A DNA stretch of 64,000 nucleotides from Saccharothrix obliqua (GTDB lineage Bacteria; Actinomycetota; Actinomycetes; Mycobacteriales; Pseudonocardiaceae). The notes beneath the pieces are model-generated. The model saw only the letters and a program-made list of their open reading frames with translations, had not been told where the DNA came from and did no database searches. How positions within the stretch are numbered: position 1 is the first letter of the stretch; every line of letters begins with the position of its first letter. The stretch is taken from the NCBI RefSeq assembly GCF_019375475.1, contig NZ_JAHXGQ010000002.1:62001-126000 (forward strand), read 5' to 3'. The position numbers and the translations under genes were made by a program. This document shows, piece by piece, positions 32,915 through 45,560 of the stretch.

Positions 32915-33865
32915 ATGCACCGAGTAGCGGCACTCATCCGCCCGCCGCAGTCCACGTTCGAACTCGCCTCCGCCGCCCAGGTCTTCGGCATCGAGCGGCC
33001 GGGGCTGCCGACGCGGTACTCGTTCGGCGTGTGCACCGAGCACCCCGGGCCGGTCGCCACGCACGCCGGTTACGACATGCTCGTCACGGAAGGGTTGGCG
33101 GCGCTGGACCGGGCGGACACCGTTCTGGTTCCCGGCTGGTTACCCCACGCGGAACCGCCTTCGCCCGCCGTCGTCCGAGCCCTGCGGCGCGCGCACGCGC
33201 GGGGAGCGCGGGTGGTGAGCATCTGCTCCGGTGCGTTCGCGTTGGCGCACGCGGGTCTGTTGAACGGACGGCGTGCGACGACCCACTGGGCGATGGCCGA
33301 CGAACTGGCCGCGCGCTTCCCCGAAGTCCAGGTCGATCCGAACGTGCTGTACGTGGACCACGGTGACGTCGCCACCAGTGCCGGGGCGGGGACGGGGATC
33401 GACCTGTGCATCCACCTCGTGCGGCGGGATCAGGGTGCTCAGTACGCCGCGCACATCGCACGGACCATGGTGATGCCACCACACCGCGAGGGCGGGCAGT
33501 TGCAGTACGCCGCCCCGCCGCACGCCACGCAGATAGACGGCACGCTGGCCCCGTTGCTGGAGTGGGTGGCGGAACGCCTGGGCGACCGGATAACCCTGCA
33601 CACCATGGCTTCGCGTGAAGGCGTGTCGCCCCGGACGCTGACCCGGCGGTTCACCGAGCAGTTGGGCACAAGCCCCGGGCAGTGGCTGTTGACCCGGCGC
33701 ATCACCACCGCGCAGGAGCTGTTGGAGACGACGGACCTCCCGTTGGACGCGATCGCCCGCCGCGTCGGCCTGTCGTCGGCCACCAACCTCCGCCGACGCT
33801 TCCTCAACGCGTTGGGCACCACGCCCGGCGCCTACCGCCGAACCTTCCGGTCCTCGGCGCGTTGA
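32915..33865 (+). CDS. GlxA family AraC-type transcriptional regulator
   Basis: 316 residues. The N-terminal DJ-1/PfpI-like domain (RVAALIRPPQSTFELASAAQVFG, VLVPGWLP, VVSICSGAFALAHAGLLNGRRATTHW) contains the nucleophile-elbow Cys of the family. A C-terminal AraC helix-turn-helix pair (about 225-312) follows: LHTMASREGVSPRTLTRRFTEQLGTSPGQWLLTRRI and LPLDAIARRVGLSSATNLRRRF. It is divergent from the cupin gene, its most likely target. Confidence 0.87.
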   Translation: MHRVAALIRPPQSTFELASAAQVFGIERPGLPTRYSFGVCTEHPGPVATHAGYDMLVTEGLAALDRADTVLVPGWLPHAEPPSPAVVRALRRAHARGARVVSICSGAFALAHAGLLNGRRATTHWAMADELAARFPEVQVDPNVLYVDHGDVATSAGAGTGIDLCIHLVRRDQGAQYAAHIARTMVMPPHREGGQLQYAAPPHATQIDGTLAPLLEWVAERLGDRITLHTMASREGVSPRTLTRRFTEQLGTSPGQWLLTRRITTAQELLETTDLPLDAIARRVGLSSATNLRRRFLNALGTTPGAYRRTFRSSAR

Positions 33866-33870
33866 CGTGG

Positions 33871-34323
33871 TCAACGGAGGCGGTAGACCATCCGCGGCAA
33901 CACCCGGCCGGGGATCGAGCCCGAGGGTTCGAAGCCGATCCGAACCGCCCCCATCTTCCGGTAGAAGTCCTCGGCGAAGGGGTCGGCGTCGAGGGTGAAG
34001 CGCTGGAAGTTCAGAGCACGGGCGGTGTCCACGGCGTGCTGCCACAACCGACGCCCCACGCCGGTGCCGATGTGGTCGGGTTCGACGAAGAGGCAGGTGA
34101 GTTCACCTCCAGGCGCTTGGCCCGCGAGGGTGTAGAACCCGACCACGCGGTCCCCGACCTGCGCCGCGGTCGCTCGCTGCGCGGTGAGGTCGTCGGGCCG
34201 AAGCGTCAACTCCGCTCGGCACGCTTCCAGGAAGGCCGCGTCGTAGCCCCAGTGGGCTTTCGAGCGCAACGCGAGCGCGCTGAGGGCGGCAGCTTCACCA
34301 GGCCGAGCGGCACGGAGCAACAT
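33871..34323 (-). CDS. GNAT family N-acetyltransferase
   Basis: 150 residues. GNAT motif A is visible as GELTCLFVEPDHIGTGVGRRLWQHAVDTARALNF, with the acetyl-CoA loop HIGTGVG. The N-terminal AARPGEAAALSALALRSKAHWGYDAAFLEAC is typical of small-molecule GNATs, and the end (DADPFAEDFYRKMGAVRIGFEPSG) of the family's last strands. Acetyl acceptor unknown. It is convergent with the GlxA regulator, 5 bp away. Confidence 0.83.
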   Translation of the reverse strand: MLLRAARPGEAAALSALALRSKAHWGYDAAFLEACRAELTLRPDDLTAQRATAAQVGDRVVGFYTLAGQAPGGELTCLFVEPDHIGTGVGRRLWQHAVDTARALNFQRFTLDADPFAEDFYRKMGAVRIGFEPSGSIPGRVLPRMVYRLR

Positions 34324-34399
34324 GCACCCACTGTGCCGCTCCCGCCACCACCGACCAACCTGATTCCGGTCGGGCAGAGGTGGCCGGGTGGCTCGGAAG

Positions 34400-34939
34400 T
34401 CAGTTCACCCTCGCTTCCGCCCAGGCGCGGTCCAGGAGTTCGGTGACGGTTTCTTCCGGGGTCTGGTCGCTGGTGTCCAGCCACAGGCCCAGGCGGGGAG
34501 TCTCGTCGCGCAGCACGCGGTCCAGCGTGGTCACCGTCCACTCGTCGTAGGCGTGCTTCGCGCGTTCCGCCTCGCGCTCCGCGATCGCCTCCGGGCGCGG
34601 CGCGAGGACCACCACCAGCAGTGGCCGGCTCTGGATGCGCCGCACGGTCTCCGGCAGGTGCTCACCGAGGATCACGTCCTGGAGCACGGCCGTGAACCCA
34701 GCCGCGAAGTAAGCGTCCGCGGTGGCCGCCGCGAGGTCGTGTCGCAGGCGCAGCTGCCGCACCGCCTCCGGTGTCGGCTCCGGCCCCATCTCCTCGCGCC
34801 CGTCGACCACCATCCGCCGGAACACGTCGCCCCGCACGTGTGCCGAGCGCGGCAGGCGTTCGGCCAGCAACTGCGCGATCGTCGACTTCCCCGCCGCCTG
34901 GATGCCGGTGATCACCACGACGGCCTGTTCCCGCTCCAC
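34400..34939 (-). CDS. P-loop kinase-like ATPase (AAA_33 / CPT-like)
   Basis: About 179 residues. Walker A is GIQAAGKST (close to the start), followed by LLAERLPRSAHVRGDVFRRMVVDG, then VLQDVILGEHL and PLLVVVLAPRPEAIAEREAERAKHAYDEWTV. This layout is that of small zeta-toxin/chloramphenicol-phosphotransferase-like kinases. The frame opens with a GTG at 34957, but that codon lies inside the 19-bp terminator stem of the upstream gene. I therefore prefer the GTG at 34939. Substrate unknown. Confidence 0.7.
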   Translation of the reverse strand: MEREQAVVVITGIQAAGKSTIAQLLAERLPRSAHVRGDVFRRMVVDGREEMGPEPTPEAVRQLRLRHDLAAATADAYFAAGFTAVLQDVILGEHLPETVRRIQSRPLLVVVLAPRPEAIAEREAERAKHAYDEWTVTTLDRVLRDETPRLGLWLDTSDQTPEETVTELLDRAWAEARVN

Positions 34940-34951
34940 CAGCCGATGATG

Positions 34952-35004
34952 GATCACGAGCGGGGCCGGGGGGAACTCATTTGTGCCCGGCCCCGCTCGT
35001 GATC
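34952..35004 (-). terminator. Long terminator stem after spo0M
   Basis: Perfect 19-bp stem GATCACGAGCGGGGCCGGG / CCCGGCCCCGCTCGTGATC with a 15-nt loop. It begins at the last codon/stop of the spo0M-like gene and runs into the start region of the next minus-strand gene. There is no U tract. It should separate the two transcription units. Confidence 0.8.
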
Positions 35005-36004
35005 ACTCCTCGAACGCGAAGTCGCCGCCGTCGTCCTCAAAGACCTCTTCCACGACCTCGCCCAGGATCATGCCGCCGACCACACCGGCCGCCGCACCCG
35101 CGACCACGCCGCCGATGCCGGGACCCCGGCGGTGGCCGTGCTGGTCGTAGCCGTGGTGGCCGTGCTGGTCGTAACCGTGCTGGGGCTGACCGAAAGCGGG
35201 ATTGCCGAACGCCGGGTTGCCGAACGCCTGGCCGCCCCGTTGCGCGACCTGGTCCAGCCACTGGCCGATCGCACTCGCCCAGTCGGTGTGCAGCGCGTCC
35301 TGCTGCGACACGTGGAACCGGCCGAACGAGTCACCGCCCGACCGGAACAGGCCGCCGCGCTTGTCGGCCTCCAGGACCACCACCAGCTCGTGCGGGTTGG
35401 TCACGAAGGTCAGCTCGACCTGGTTCAGCGCACCGGCGTAGGCGGGCGGCGGGAAGAACTCGATCTCCTGGTAGAAACCCAGTTCCTGCGCGACGCCCTG
35501 GATGCGGCCCGCCTCCACGTCGGCGCTGCGGAACTGGAAGCCCAGCTGCCCGAACGCCTCCAGCACGCGGTCCTGCGCGGGCAGCGGCGACACGACCAGC
35601 GGGTCCAGGTCGCCCTTGTCCGGCGCGCCCGCGATCACCAGCTCCGTGCGCACGCCCACGGTCATGCCGGGCAGCTGGTGCCCGCCGACCGCGGTGATCG
35701 GGGTCTCCCACGGCACCGGGAGCTGGAACGGCACCGCCACCGGCTGGTTGGGCGCGACCCGCACGCCCTGCGCGACCTCGAAGCGCAGGAACTCGGCCGT
35801 GCCGTTGAACTCGTGGTCGCCGCGCTCGACCTCGACGCGGGTCACCAGCGACAGCACGATCCGGTCGATGTGCGCCTCGGCGCTGCCGCCCTGGATGCGG
35901 ACCTGGCCGGTGACCACCTGGCCGGGCACGGCGTGGGGCGAGTCGAGCACGGTGTCGACGGACGGGCCGCCGACGCCGAAGGCGCTGAGCATCCGTTTGA
36001 ACAT
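35003..36004 (-). CDS. Spo0M (sporulation-control) family protein
   Basis: 333 residues. The N-terminal arrestin-like half (FKRMLSAFGVGGPSVDTVLDSPHAVPGQVVTGQVRIQGG, IDRIVLSLVTRVEVE, LPVPWETPITAVGGHQLPGM) is the SpoOM domain. The C-terminal end holds a Gly/His/Asn-rich low-complexity run (GNPAF repeats, then two HGYDQHGH repeats) and a short hydrophobic, glycine-rich helix (GIGGVVAGAAAGVVGGMILG). The ATG at 36004 has GGAGG upstream; an upstream in-frame ATG at 36079 lacks one. In Bacillus the family modulates early sporulation; here a cell-envelope or differentiation role is inferred. Confidence 0.82.
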   Translation of the reverse strand: MFKRMLSAFGVGGPSVDTVLDSPHAVPGQVVTGQVRIQGGSAEAHIDRIVLSLVTRVEVERGDHEFNGTAEFLRFEVAQGVRVAPNQPVAVPFQLPVPWETPITAVGGHQLPGMTVGVRTELVIAGAPDKGDLDPLVVSPLPAQDRVLEAFGQLGFQFRSADVEAGRIQGVAQELGFYQEIEFFPPPAYAGALNQVELTFVTNPHELVVVLEADKRGGLFRSGGDSFGRFHVSQQDALHTDWASAIGQWLDQVAQRGGQAFGNPAFGNPAFGQPQHGYDQHGHHGYDQHGHRRGPGIGGVVAGAAAGVVGGMILGEVVEEVFEDDGGDFAFEE

Positions 36005-36149
36005 GGGCGGACTTCCTCCAAGGGGCCGGTGCGATCGACGCGCCCGCGGGACGGCTCCACCCGGCGCGGGGCGGTACACGTCACACTAGCACGTGACGCT
36101 GTACGGTTTACCGGTCGCACCCGATCGGGCGCAGCCCGTGAACGGCGCT

Positions 36150-36253
36150 ATCTATCAGGGAACCTGCCTGATAGATCCACCCGCAGCTAACTTTCAGGGA
36201 GCCTGCCTGAAAGATCCCCCGCCGCTAACTTTCAGGGAGCCTTCCTGAAAGTT
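36150..36253. repeat. Three tandem 27-bp palindromes
   Basis: ATCTATCAGG-N7-CCTGATAGAT (36150-36176), AACTTTCAGG-N7-CCTGAAAGAT (36189-36215) and AACTTTCAGG-N7-CCTGAAAGTT (36227-36253) follow one another at 38-39 bp. The first and third have perfect 10-bp stems, and in the first the changed bases on both arms keep pairing. These are the same family as the palindromes at 20.8-20.95 kb and 60.74 kb. They lie between spo0M and the thioesterase gene. Confidence 0.75.
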
Positions 36254-36325
36254 TCGGCGCACCGCGTGCTCCACGCGTTCCGCACATCCGGCTGTCCACA
36301 CCGGACCTGGGCATAGTGTGGTGCG

Positions 36326-36778
36326 GTGACCAGCATCCAGGAACGCCTCTACCCGGACCTCCCGTGCTTCGGCTGCGGCCACGGCAACCCCGATGGGCTG
36401 AAGCTGCGCAGCTACCCCGCCGAGGACGGCACGGTGACGGCCACGTTCACCCCGTGGCCCGCGCACAACAACGGCCTCGGCTACCTCAACGGCGGCATCA
36501 TCTGCACCGTGCTCGACTGCCACAGCGCCGCCGCCGTGATGCTGGAGGCCGACCGCCGCGGCTGGGAACCCCTCGGCGACGCGGCGCTGTCCCACGTCAC
36601 CGCCGGCCTCGACGTCCGCTACCTGCGCCCGTCGCCGCTGCACGAGCCGGTGGAGCTGCTGGCCTCGGTCAAGGAGGCCACCGAGGCGCAGCTGACGATC
36701 GACGTGTCGCTGATCTGGGACGGCAAGACCCGCGCCGAGGCGATCGCCGTGTGGAAGCGCTGGCGCCCACGCGCCTGA
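36326..36778 (+). CDS. PaaI-type hotdog thioesterase
   Basis: 150 residues, a single hotdog fold. FGCGHGNPDGLKLRSYPAEDG, then NNGLGYLNGGIICTVLDCHSAAAVM (the HGG-like active-site helix, here LNGGI), then LSHVTAGLDVRYLRPSPLHEPVELLASV. These proteins hydrolyse acyl-CoA thioesters. GTG start at 36326 without a strong ribosome site; a CATAGT -10-like hexamer lies 9 bp upstream, so the transcript may be leaderless. Acyl substrate unknown. Confidence 0.78.
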   Translation: MTSIQERLYPDLPCFGCGHGNPDGLKLRSYPAEDGTVTATFTPWPAHNNGLGYLNGGIICTVLDCHSAAAVMLEADRRGWEPLGDAALSHVTAGLDVRYLRPSPLHEPVELLASVKEATEAQLTIDVSLIWDGKTRAEAIAVWKRWRPRA

Positions 36779-36867
36779 CCCCCGAGGATGAGCCCGCGTC
36801 ATCCCGACGACCGACGACCGCGCACGCGGCGTCACCCCATGATCACCCCACGACGAGAGGGGACGAC

Positions 36868-38247
36868 ATGAGGAGAGCACTGGCCGTGGCCGTGGTCGCC
36901 GCGCTGGCGGCACCCGCCACGGCGTGGGCGACCACCGCGGTCGACTGGACCCCGTGCGGCGAGTTGGGCGCGGAGTGCGCCACCGTCAGCGCGCCGCTGG
37001 ACTGGGCACGGCCCGGCGGTGACCGGATCACGCTGGCCGTGTCGCGGTTGCGGGCCGCCGACCCGGCACGGCGGATCGGCGTGCTGTTCGTCAACCCGGG
37101 CGGGCCCGGTGGCGAGGGCGTGCCGCTGGTCCGGGACTACGCCGTGCAAGCGTTCGCACCGGAGTTGCGGGACCGGTTCGACATCGTGGGCGTCGACCCC
37201 CGCGGCGTCGGCGCGAGCAGGCCCGCGATCACGTGCCCCGTGCCCACGTTCGACCCGGCGGTCACGCAGCGCCCCGACCACCCGCTGGAGTTCCAGCGGC
37301 TGGTCGACCACAACCGGCGGGTGGCGGACGCGTGCCGCCGGGCGACCGGACCGCTGGTCGACCACGTGGACACCATCAGCGCCGCCAAGGACTTCGACGC
37401 CGTGCGGGCGGCGCTCGGCGAGAGCCGGATCAGCTGGCTCGGCCTGTCGTACGGCACGCTGCTCGGCGGCACGTACGCGCAGTTGTTCCCGCACCGCGTG
37501 CGCGCGGCGGTGCTGGACGGCGCGGTGGACCACACCGTCGGCTCCCGCCGGATGGCGACCGACGAGGCCGTCACCACCGAGCAGGTGTTCCGGCAGTTCG
37601 CGCGGTGGTGCGGCGAAACGGCGTCGTGCGCCCTGCACGGCCGCGACGTCGAGGCCGGGTACCGGGACCTGCTGGCCCGCGCCGACCGGGGCAACATCCC
37701 GGCCCGCGACCACCCGGAGGGCGTGACCACCGAGCAGATCGGCTACGGCGTCTACTCCATGCTCTACCTGACGCGCATGTGGCCGCGGCTCGCCGAGGCG
37801 CTGCGGGACGCCACGGCGGAGCAGCCGGACGCGGCCGTGTTCGCCGCACCGGCCGAAGCCCAGGCCGCCTACCGGGTGATCGGCTGCCACGACTTCCCCA
37901 GCGACGTGCGCGGGTTCGGCGACCTGGCCGCGCGGGAGCGTGAAGCCCGGCGGCTCGCGCCGACGACGCGGGGCATGGTCGAGGCGTGGGACATCCAGGC
38001 CGGGTGCGCCGGGTGGCCCATCCGCGCGGCGAACCCGTGGGGTCCGTTGCGCGTGCACGGCGCGCGGAACGTCCTCGTGGTGAGCGGTGAGCACGACCCG
38101 TCCACACCCCGCGTGTGGGGTGACGGCCTGGTCCGCCAGATCCGGGGCGCACAACACCTCGTGTGGCCCGGTTACGGGCACACGGCGTTCTTCAACGACC
38201 CCACCACGGTGCGCCGCATGGTCGAGCACCTGGTGAACGCGGCCTGA
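36868..38247 (+). CDS. Secreted alpha/beta hydrolase, TAP-type tripeptidyl aminopeptidase
   Basis: 459 residues. Signal peptide about 1-22 (LAVAVVAALAAPATAWA). Core motifs: FVNPGGPGGEGVPLVRDYA (oxyanion hole), FDIVGVDPRGVGAS, WLGLSYGTLLGGTYAQLFP (GxSxG nucleophile Ser). The C-terminal TAP domain has NVLVVSGEHDPSTP (acid) and QHLVWPGYGHTAFF (catalytic His). Related Streptomyces enzymes (SlpD/E, Tap) release tripeptides from extracellular proteins. The ATG follows a purine-rich GAGAGGGG. It probably works with extracellular proteases such as the M4 enzyme at 28-30.6 kb. Confidence 0.87.
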   Translation: MRRALAVAVVAALAAPATAWATTAVDWTPCGELGAECATVSAPLDWARPGGDRITLAVSRLRAADPARRIGVLFVNPGGPGGEGVPLVRDYAVQAFAPELRDRFDIVGVDPRGVGASRPAITCPVPTFDPAVTQRPDHPLEFQRLVDHNRRVADACRRATGPLVDHVDTISAAKDFDAVRAALGESRISWLGLSYGTLLGGTYAQLFPHRVRAAVLDGAVDHTVGSRRMATDEAVTTEQVFRQFARWCGETASCALHGRDVEAGYRDLLARADRGNIPARDHPEGVTTEQIGYGVYSMLYLTRMWPRLAEALRDATAEQPDAAVFAAPAEAQAAYRVIGCHDFPSDVRGFGDLAAREREARRLAPTTRGMVEAWDIQAGCAGWPIRAANPWGPLRVHGARNVLVVSGEHDPSTPRVWGDGLVRQIRGAQHLVWPGYGHTAFFNDPTTVRRMVEHLVNAA

Positions 38248-38259
38248 CCGCCACGCGGC

Positions 38260-39270
38260 TCACCCCGCCGGCCGCCAGCCGAGCGCCGGGCCGAGCCGCG
38301 TGGCGATGTCGGTCAGGATCTGCACGTAGTCGGCGTGGTCGAAGGTGAACGGCAGCGCGAACACCACCTCGCCCACCTCGTGGAAACCGGGGTGGGCGTG
38401 GAGGAGTTCGGCGATCTCCGCGGACGTGCCGACCAGGTCCGGCGCGTACATCAGCCGCGCCGGGCCGTGCGGCACGGCCGTGCGCGGGGTCCGGCGCGCG
38501 GCGTACTCGACGTACTTCGCGCGCTGCCCGGCGGTCGCGGAGTCGGTCGGGATCACCACCAGCCCCTGCGAGGCGCGGCCCGCCGGGTGGTGTGCCCGGA
38601 ACGCGCGGACCAGGGACGACTGGATCTCCGCGAAGTCCTCCGACTCCTCGGCCTTCACCACGTTGCTGGTGAGGAGGTTCATGCCGTGCGCACCCGCCCA
38701 CGAGGCGGACTTCAGGCTGCCCGCGCCGTACCACACGCGATCGGCCAGCCCCTTCGCGTGCGGCTGGACCCGGTCGGAGTACACCTCGATGCCCTCGGTG
38801 CCGCTGAAGGCGGACGCGGGCTCGCCACGCAGGAACCCGAGCAGGCGTGCCACGCGGTCGTGGCCGAGGTTCTCCACGTCGGCGGTGTCCGGGTACAGCG
38901 CGTCCTTGACCCGGTCGAAGTGCAGGGGCGGGCCGGCGCTGACCCCGGGGTTGAGCCTGCCGCCCGCCAGCACGTCCACCGTGGCCAGGTCCTCCGCGAG
39001 CCGCAGCGGGTTCTCCCAGCCCAGCGGTATCACGGCGGTGCCGAGTTCGATCCGGTTGGTGCGCTGGGTGGCGGCGGCCAGCACGGCGACCGGCGACGAG
39101 ATGCCGTACTGGAGGTGGCGGTGGCGGACCCACGCGCTGTCGAAGCCCAGGTCCTCGCCGAGCCGGATGATGTCCAACGTGGACTCGTGGCCACGCCGCG
39201 GCTCGTCGCCGTCGAACAGGCCGATGGTGAGAAAGCCCAACTTCCGCAGTGGTTCCCCGGGCAGCGGCAC
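38260..39270 (-). CDS. LLM-class flavin-dependent oxidoreductase
   Basis: 336 residues, bacterial luciferase-like TIM barrel. LGFLTIGLFDGDEPRRGHESTLDIIRLGEDLGFDSAWVRHRHL at the N terminus, AAATQRTNRIELGTAVIPLGWENPLRLAEDLATVDVLAGGRLNPGVSAG in the middle, then YGAGSLKSASWAGAHGMNLL. These are typical of FMNH2- or F420-using LLM enzymes. The GTG at 39270 is chosen because GGAGG sits 5 nt upstream. Convergent with the peptidase gene. Substrate unknown. Confidence 0.83.
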   Translation of the reverse strand: MPLPGEPLRKLGFLTIGLFDGDEPRRGHESTLDIIRLGEDLGFDSAWVRHRHLQYGISSPVAVLAAATQRTNRIELGTAVIPLGWENPLRLAEDLATVDVLAGGRLNPGVSAGPPLHFDRVKDALYPDTADVENLGHDRVARLLGFLRGEPASAFSGTEGIEVYSDRVQPHAKGLADRVWYGAGSLKSASWAGAHGMNLLTSNVVKAEESEDFAEIQSSLVRAFRAHHPAGRASQGLVVIPTDSATAGQRAKYVEYAARRTPRTAVPHGPARLMYAPDLVGTSAEIAELLHAHPGFHEVGEVVFALPFTFDHADYVQILTDIATRLGPALGWRPAG

Positions 39271-39556
39271 GACAGCCTCCAGCGTCCGACGGCACGCACC
39301 GGTCCGCGCGCCGACCCCTGCCGGATTCTTCCAGCGACCCGGCGGTCGACGCGCCCGTTCCACCAGGTGGACGACCGGCGTACGACCGTCCACTGTGGAC
39401 GAGCAAGACGAGCAAGCCGCGTGGTACGCCCCGAATGTCCGTTACTCCCGATCATCGGACCCCGTTGTCCGCACTGATCGTTTGTCCGCAGTTCTTCGGG
39501 GGTTCACGATGGAGGGCAATCCGCTGGATGTCGTTCACCGCTCTGGAGGCGCACCG

Positions 39557-39787
39557 ATGACCACCACCGACGACTTAGCCGCTGACGGGATGGACGGCCA
39601 CCTGGCCGTGGTCGACGCCCGCCTGATCGACCGCTACCCGACCGTGCCCGCCGACGTGGTGCGCCGCCTGCGCCGCGAGGAGTCCGACCGCCTCGCGGAC
39701 GCGCGCATCGCCGCCTTCGCCCCGATCCTGGTGGAACGGGCCGCCGACCGGCGGCTCACCGCGCTGGTGGCGGGCGAGGCCGGCTGA
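39557..39787 (+). CDS. Three-helix bundle dimerisation domain protein
   Basis: 76 residues. VDARLIDRYPTVPADVVRRLRREESDRLADARIAAFAPILVERAADRRLTAL is the helical pattern of a small actinobacterial protein family called three-helix bundle dimerisation domain. ATG at 39557 with GGAGG 7 nt upstream. Ends in front of a strong bidirectional terminator shared with convergent metH. Biochemical function unknown. Confidence 0.72.
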   Translation: MTTTDDLAADGMDGHLAVVDARLIDRYPTVPADVVRRLRREESDRLADARIAAFAPILVERAADRRLTALVAGEAG

Positions 39788-39794
39788 CCGCGCA

Positions 39795-39820
39795 CGGGCG
39801 CCCCGCCACCGGGGCGCCCG
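39795..39820. terminator. Bidirectional terminator hairpin
   Basis: Perfect 11-bp stem CGGGCGCCCCG / CGGGGCGCCCG with a 4-nt loop in the 35-bp gap between a convergent small gene and metH. Confidence 0.8.
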
Positions 39821-39822
39821 CG

Positions 39823-43446
<3,624 letters not shown>

Positions 43447-43471
43447 CCGGACACCTCCACTCGTCGAATGG

Positions 43472-43545
43472 AAGGCGCCCTTGTGTCCGGAGAGTCCCGG
43501 GGCGAGCGTGGCGGATCGGGGATCCGTCGCAGCGCCTCTCGCCCT
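43472..43545 (-). ncRNA. S-adenosylhomocysteine (SAH) riboswitch
   Basis: On the minus strand: P1 GGCGAG (43543-43538) pairs with CTCGCC (43506-43501). The strongly conserved core AGGCGCTGCGACGG follows, with P2 CGGATC/GATCCG. The 3' segment GGGCGCCT (43480-43473) can form the pseudoknot with AGGCGC. This is the recognised SAH riboswitch architecture, and metH is a classical target. The pseudoknot ends about 20 nt before the metH ribosome site, consistent with turning translation on when SAH is bound. Confidence 0.85.
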
Positions 43546-43634
43546 AGGCCCCCAGCATAGCGAAAGATCAACTTCTACCGGCTCCGGCACGGGTCCGGTT
43601 CCCACCATGCGGGAGGATGCGACCGAGGGGCAGG

Positions 43635-45290
43635 TCAGCCGACGGCGTCCTGCCGGTCGATCATCCACCCGTCGCCCGCCCGGACCATCCGGTACCGGTG
43701 CCGTTCGGTGATCGGCGAACCGTTGCGCTCGATGGAGGTGATGGTCGCCGTGACCACCTCCCCGTCCGCGCTGACCTCGCTCACCCGCACGCCCTGCTTC
43801 GCGCCCCAATACCGCTGGAAGTCGGCGAAGGTGGGCGCGCGGACGGCCTTGAAGCCGTCGGTCAGCCGGGCGTAGGCGGCCTGCGTGTCGCCCGGCAGCA
43901 GGGCGTAGTAGTCGACCAGCGCGCGATCCGGGCCGACCGGTTCCGGGACCGGTGTGGTGGTCGTGGTGGTGGTCGTGGTGCCGGTGGTGCTGGTGGGCTC
44001 CTGCGGCGGTGTGGCGGGCGGCTCGGCGGGTGGGCTCTGCTCGGACGTCGTCTCGGCGGTGGTGGTGGCGCTGCCGGTGTTCTGCCCGGCCGTGTCCTCC
44101 GTGCGCCGGTTGACCAGCACGGCGACCACGACCGCCACCACGGCCACCAGCGCGACCGCGGCTAACGCCAGTCTCCGGCGCTTGAACGCCTCCTCGTCAC
44201 CGCCCGGCACGACGGGTTGCGCGACCGGCGGGACCTCGACGGCCCGGACCGGCGGTTCCGGCGCGACGGGTTCGACCACCGGTACGGGCTCCGCGGCGGC
44301 CGGCGGCTCGGACTCGGTGGCCTCGGGCTCGGTGGCCTCGGGCTCGGTGACCTCGGGCTCGGTGACCTCGGGTTCGCCGGTCTCCGGCTCGGCGACCTCG
44401 GGCTCGGCGACCGGCGCCGGTCGGACGACGCGGGTCGCGGCGACGGCGGGCAGGGCTTCCGCCAGGACCGTGGCCGGGTCGGCGGAGCCCTCCGCGAGCA
44501 TCCGCGCGGCCTCGTCCATCGTCGGTCGGGCGGCCGGGTCCGGGTCGAGCAGGCGTGCCAGCACGGGCGTCAGCGGGCCCGCGTTGGCCGGTTCCGGGTA
44601 CTCGCCGCCGGCGGCGCGGTGCAGCAGCACGATGGGGTTGCTGTCCAGGCCGAACGGCGGTGCTCCCTCCAGGGCCGCGTAGAGGGTCGCGCCGACGCCG
44701 AAGACGTCCGCCGGGAAGCCGATCTCACCACCACGCGCGACTTCCGGCGCGAGGTACGCGGGCGTCCCGACGAGCAGCCCGGAGCCGGTGAGCGTGCCCT
44801 CCCCCGCGACCCGCGAGGTGCCGAAGTCGGTGACCTTCACCGTGCCGAACTCGGTCACCAGGACGTTGCCGGGTTTCACGTCGCGGTGCACGACGCCCGC
44901 GGCGTGGGCGGACGCGAGGCCCGCCGCGAGCTGCCGCCCGATGCGCCGCACCTCCTCGTGCTCCAGCGCGCCGCGCTCGTCGAGGATGCTCGCGAGGCTG
45001 CGGGACGGCAGGTACTCCATGACCAGCCACGGTCGGTCGTGGTCCTCGACCACGTCGTACAACGCGATCACGTTCGGGTGCTGGAGCCGGGCCGCGATGC
45101 GACCCTCGCGCACCGCCCGCTTGGCCACGTCGGCGTCGAAACCGTTCCGGGTCAACAGTTCCTTGAGGGCGACGACCCGGCGCAGCCGGGTGTCCTCGGC
45201 CCGCCACACGACACCCATGCCACCCGCGCCGATCCGGTCCGTGAGGCGGTACCGGCCCGCGACGGTGCGCTCCTCCACCACTGCTCCCAT
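43635..45290 (-). CDS. Receptor-type Ser/Thr protein kinase
   Basis: 551 residues. Kinase domain about 12-265: glycine loop [16 protein letters not shown] lysine, HRDVKPGN catalytic loop, [12 protein letters not shown]. Then a Pro/Glu linker with PEVTEP/PEATEP repeats and a transmembrane helix (about 372-392, [20 protein letters not shown]). A Thr-rich extracellular spacer and an NTF2-like sensor of about 100 residues ([24 protein letters not shown]) complete it, instead of PASTA repeats. An Hanks-type sensor kinase; signal and substrates unknown. ATG at 45290; GTG codons 3-4 codons later are possible starts. Confidence 0.88.
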   Translation of the reverse strand: MGAVVEERTVAGRYRLTDRIGAGGMGVVWRAEDTRLRRVVALKELLTRNGFDADVAKRAVREGRIAARLQHPNVIALYDVVEDHDRPWLVMEYLPSRSLASILDERGALEHEEVRRIGRQLAAGLASAHAAGVVHRDVKPGNVLVTEFGTVKVTDFGTSRVAGEGTLTGSGLLVGTPAYLAPEVARGGEIGFPADVFGVGATLYAALEGAPPFGLDSNPIVLLHRAAGGEYPEPANAGPLTPVLARLLDPDPAARPTMDEAARMLAEGSADPATVLAEALPAVAATRVVRPAPVAEPEVAEPETGEPEVTEPEVTEPEATEPEATESEPPAAAEPVPVVEPVAPEPPVRAVEVPPVAQPVVPGGDEEAFKRRRLALAAVALVAVVAVVVAVLVNRRTEDTAGQNTGSATTTAETTSEQSPPAEPPATPPQEPTSTTGTTTTTTTTTPVPEPVGPDRALVDYYALLPGDTQAAYARLTDGFKAVRAPTFADFQRYWGAKQGVRVSEVSADGEVVTATITSIERNGSPITERHRYRMVRAGDGWMIDRQDAVG

Positions 45291-45456
45291 CCCGACAGTG
45301 CCCCGATCGAGCGACCTTCGAACGTGTGTACCCGGACACGATGCCGGCCAACCGCCACGTGATCGACCAGCGCGTGGTGGCGTGTCGCGCCGCGCCCGCC
45401 CGCGCCGGGCACGCGGAAATCACCGGTAAATGCCGAATGCGATATCGAAGAATGAC

Positions 45457-45475
45457 CGTGGTTAGGCTTACCTAA
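45457..45475 (+). promoter_or_regulatory. Putative IdeR/DtxR iron box upstream of DUF1540 gene
   Basis: CGTGGTTAGGCTTACCTAA contains TTAGGCTTACCTAA, which matches 13 of the last 14 bases of the IdeR/DtxR consensus (15 of 19 overall). It lies 86 bp before the DUF1540 start codon, a suitable place for iron-dependent repression. Confidence 0.65.
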
Positions 45476-45560
45476 TGTTTTCCGCTGTTGCGACCATGGA
45501 ATACCAGTGGCACGTTCGACACACCAAACCGGCAGACACACCGAACCGGCATGAGGAGCG

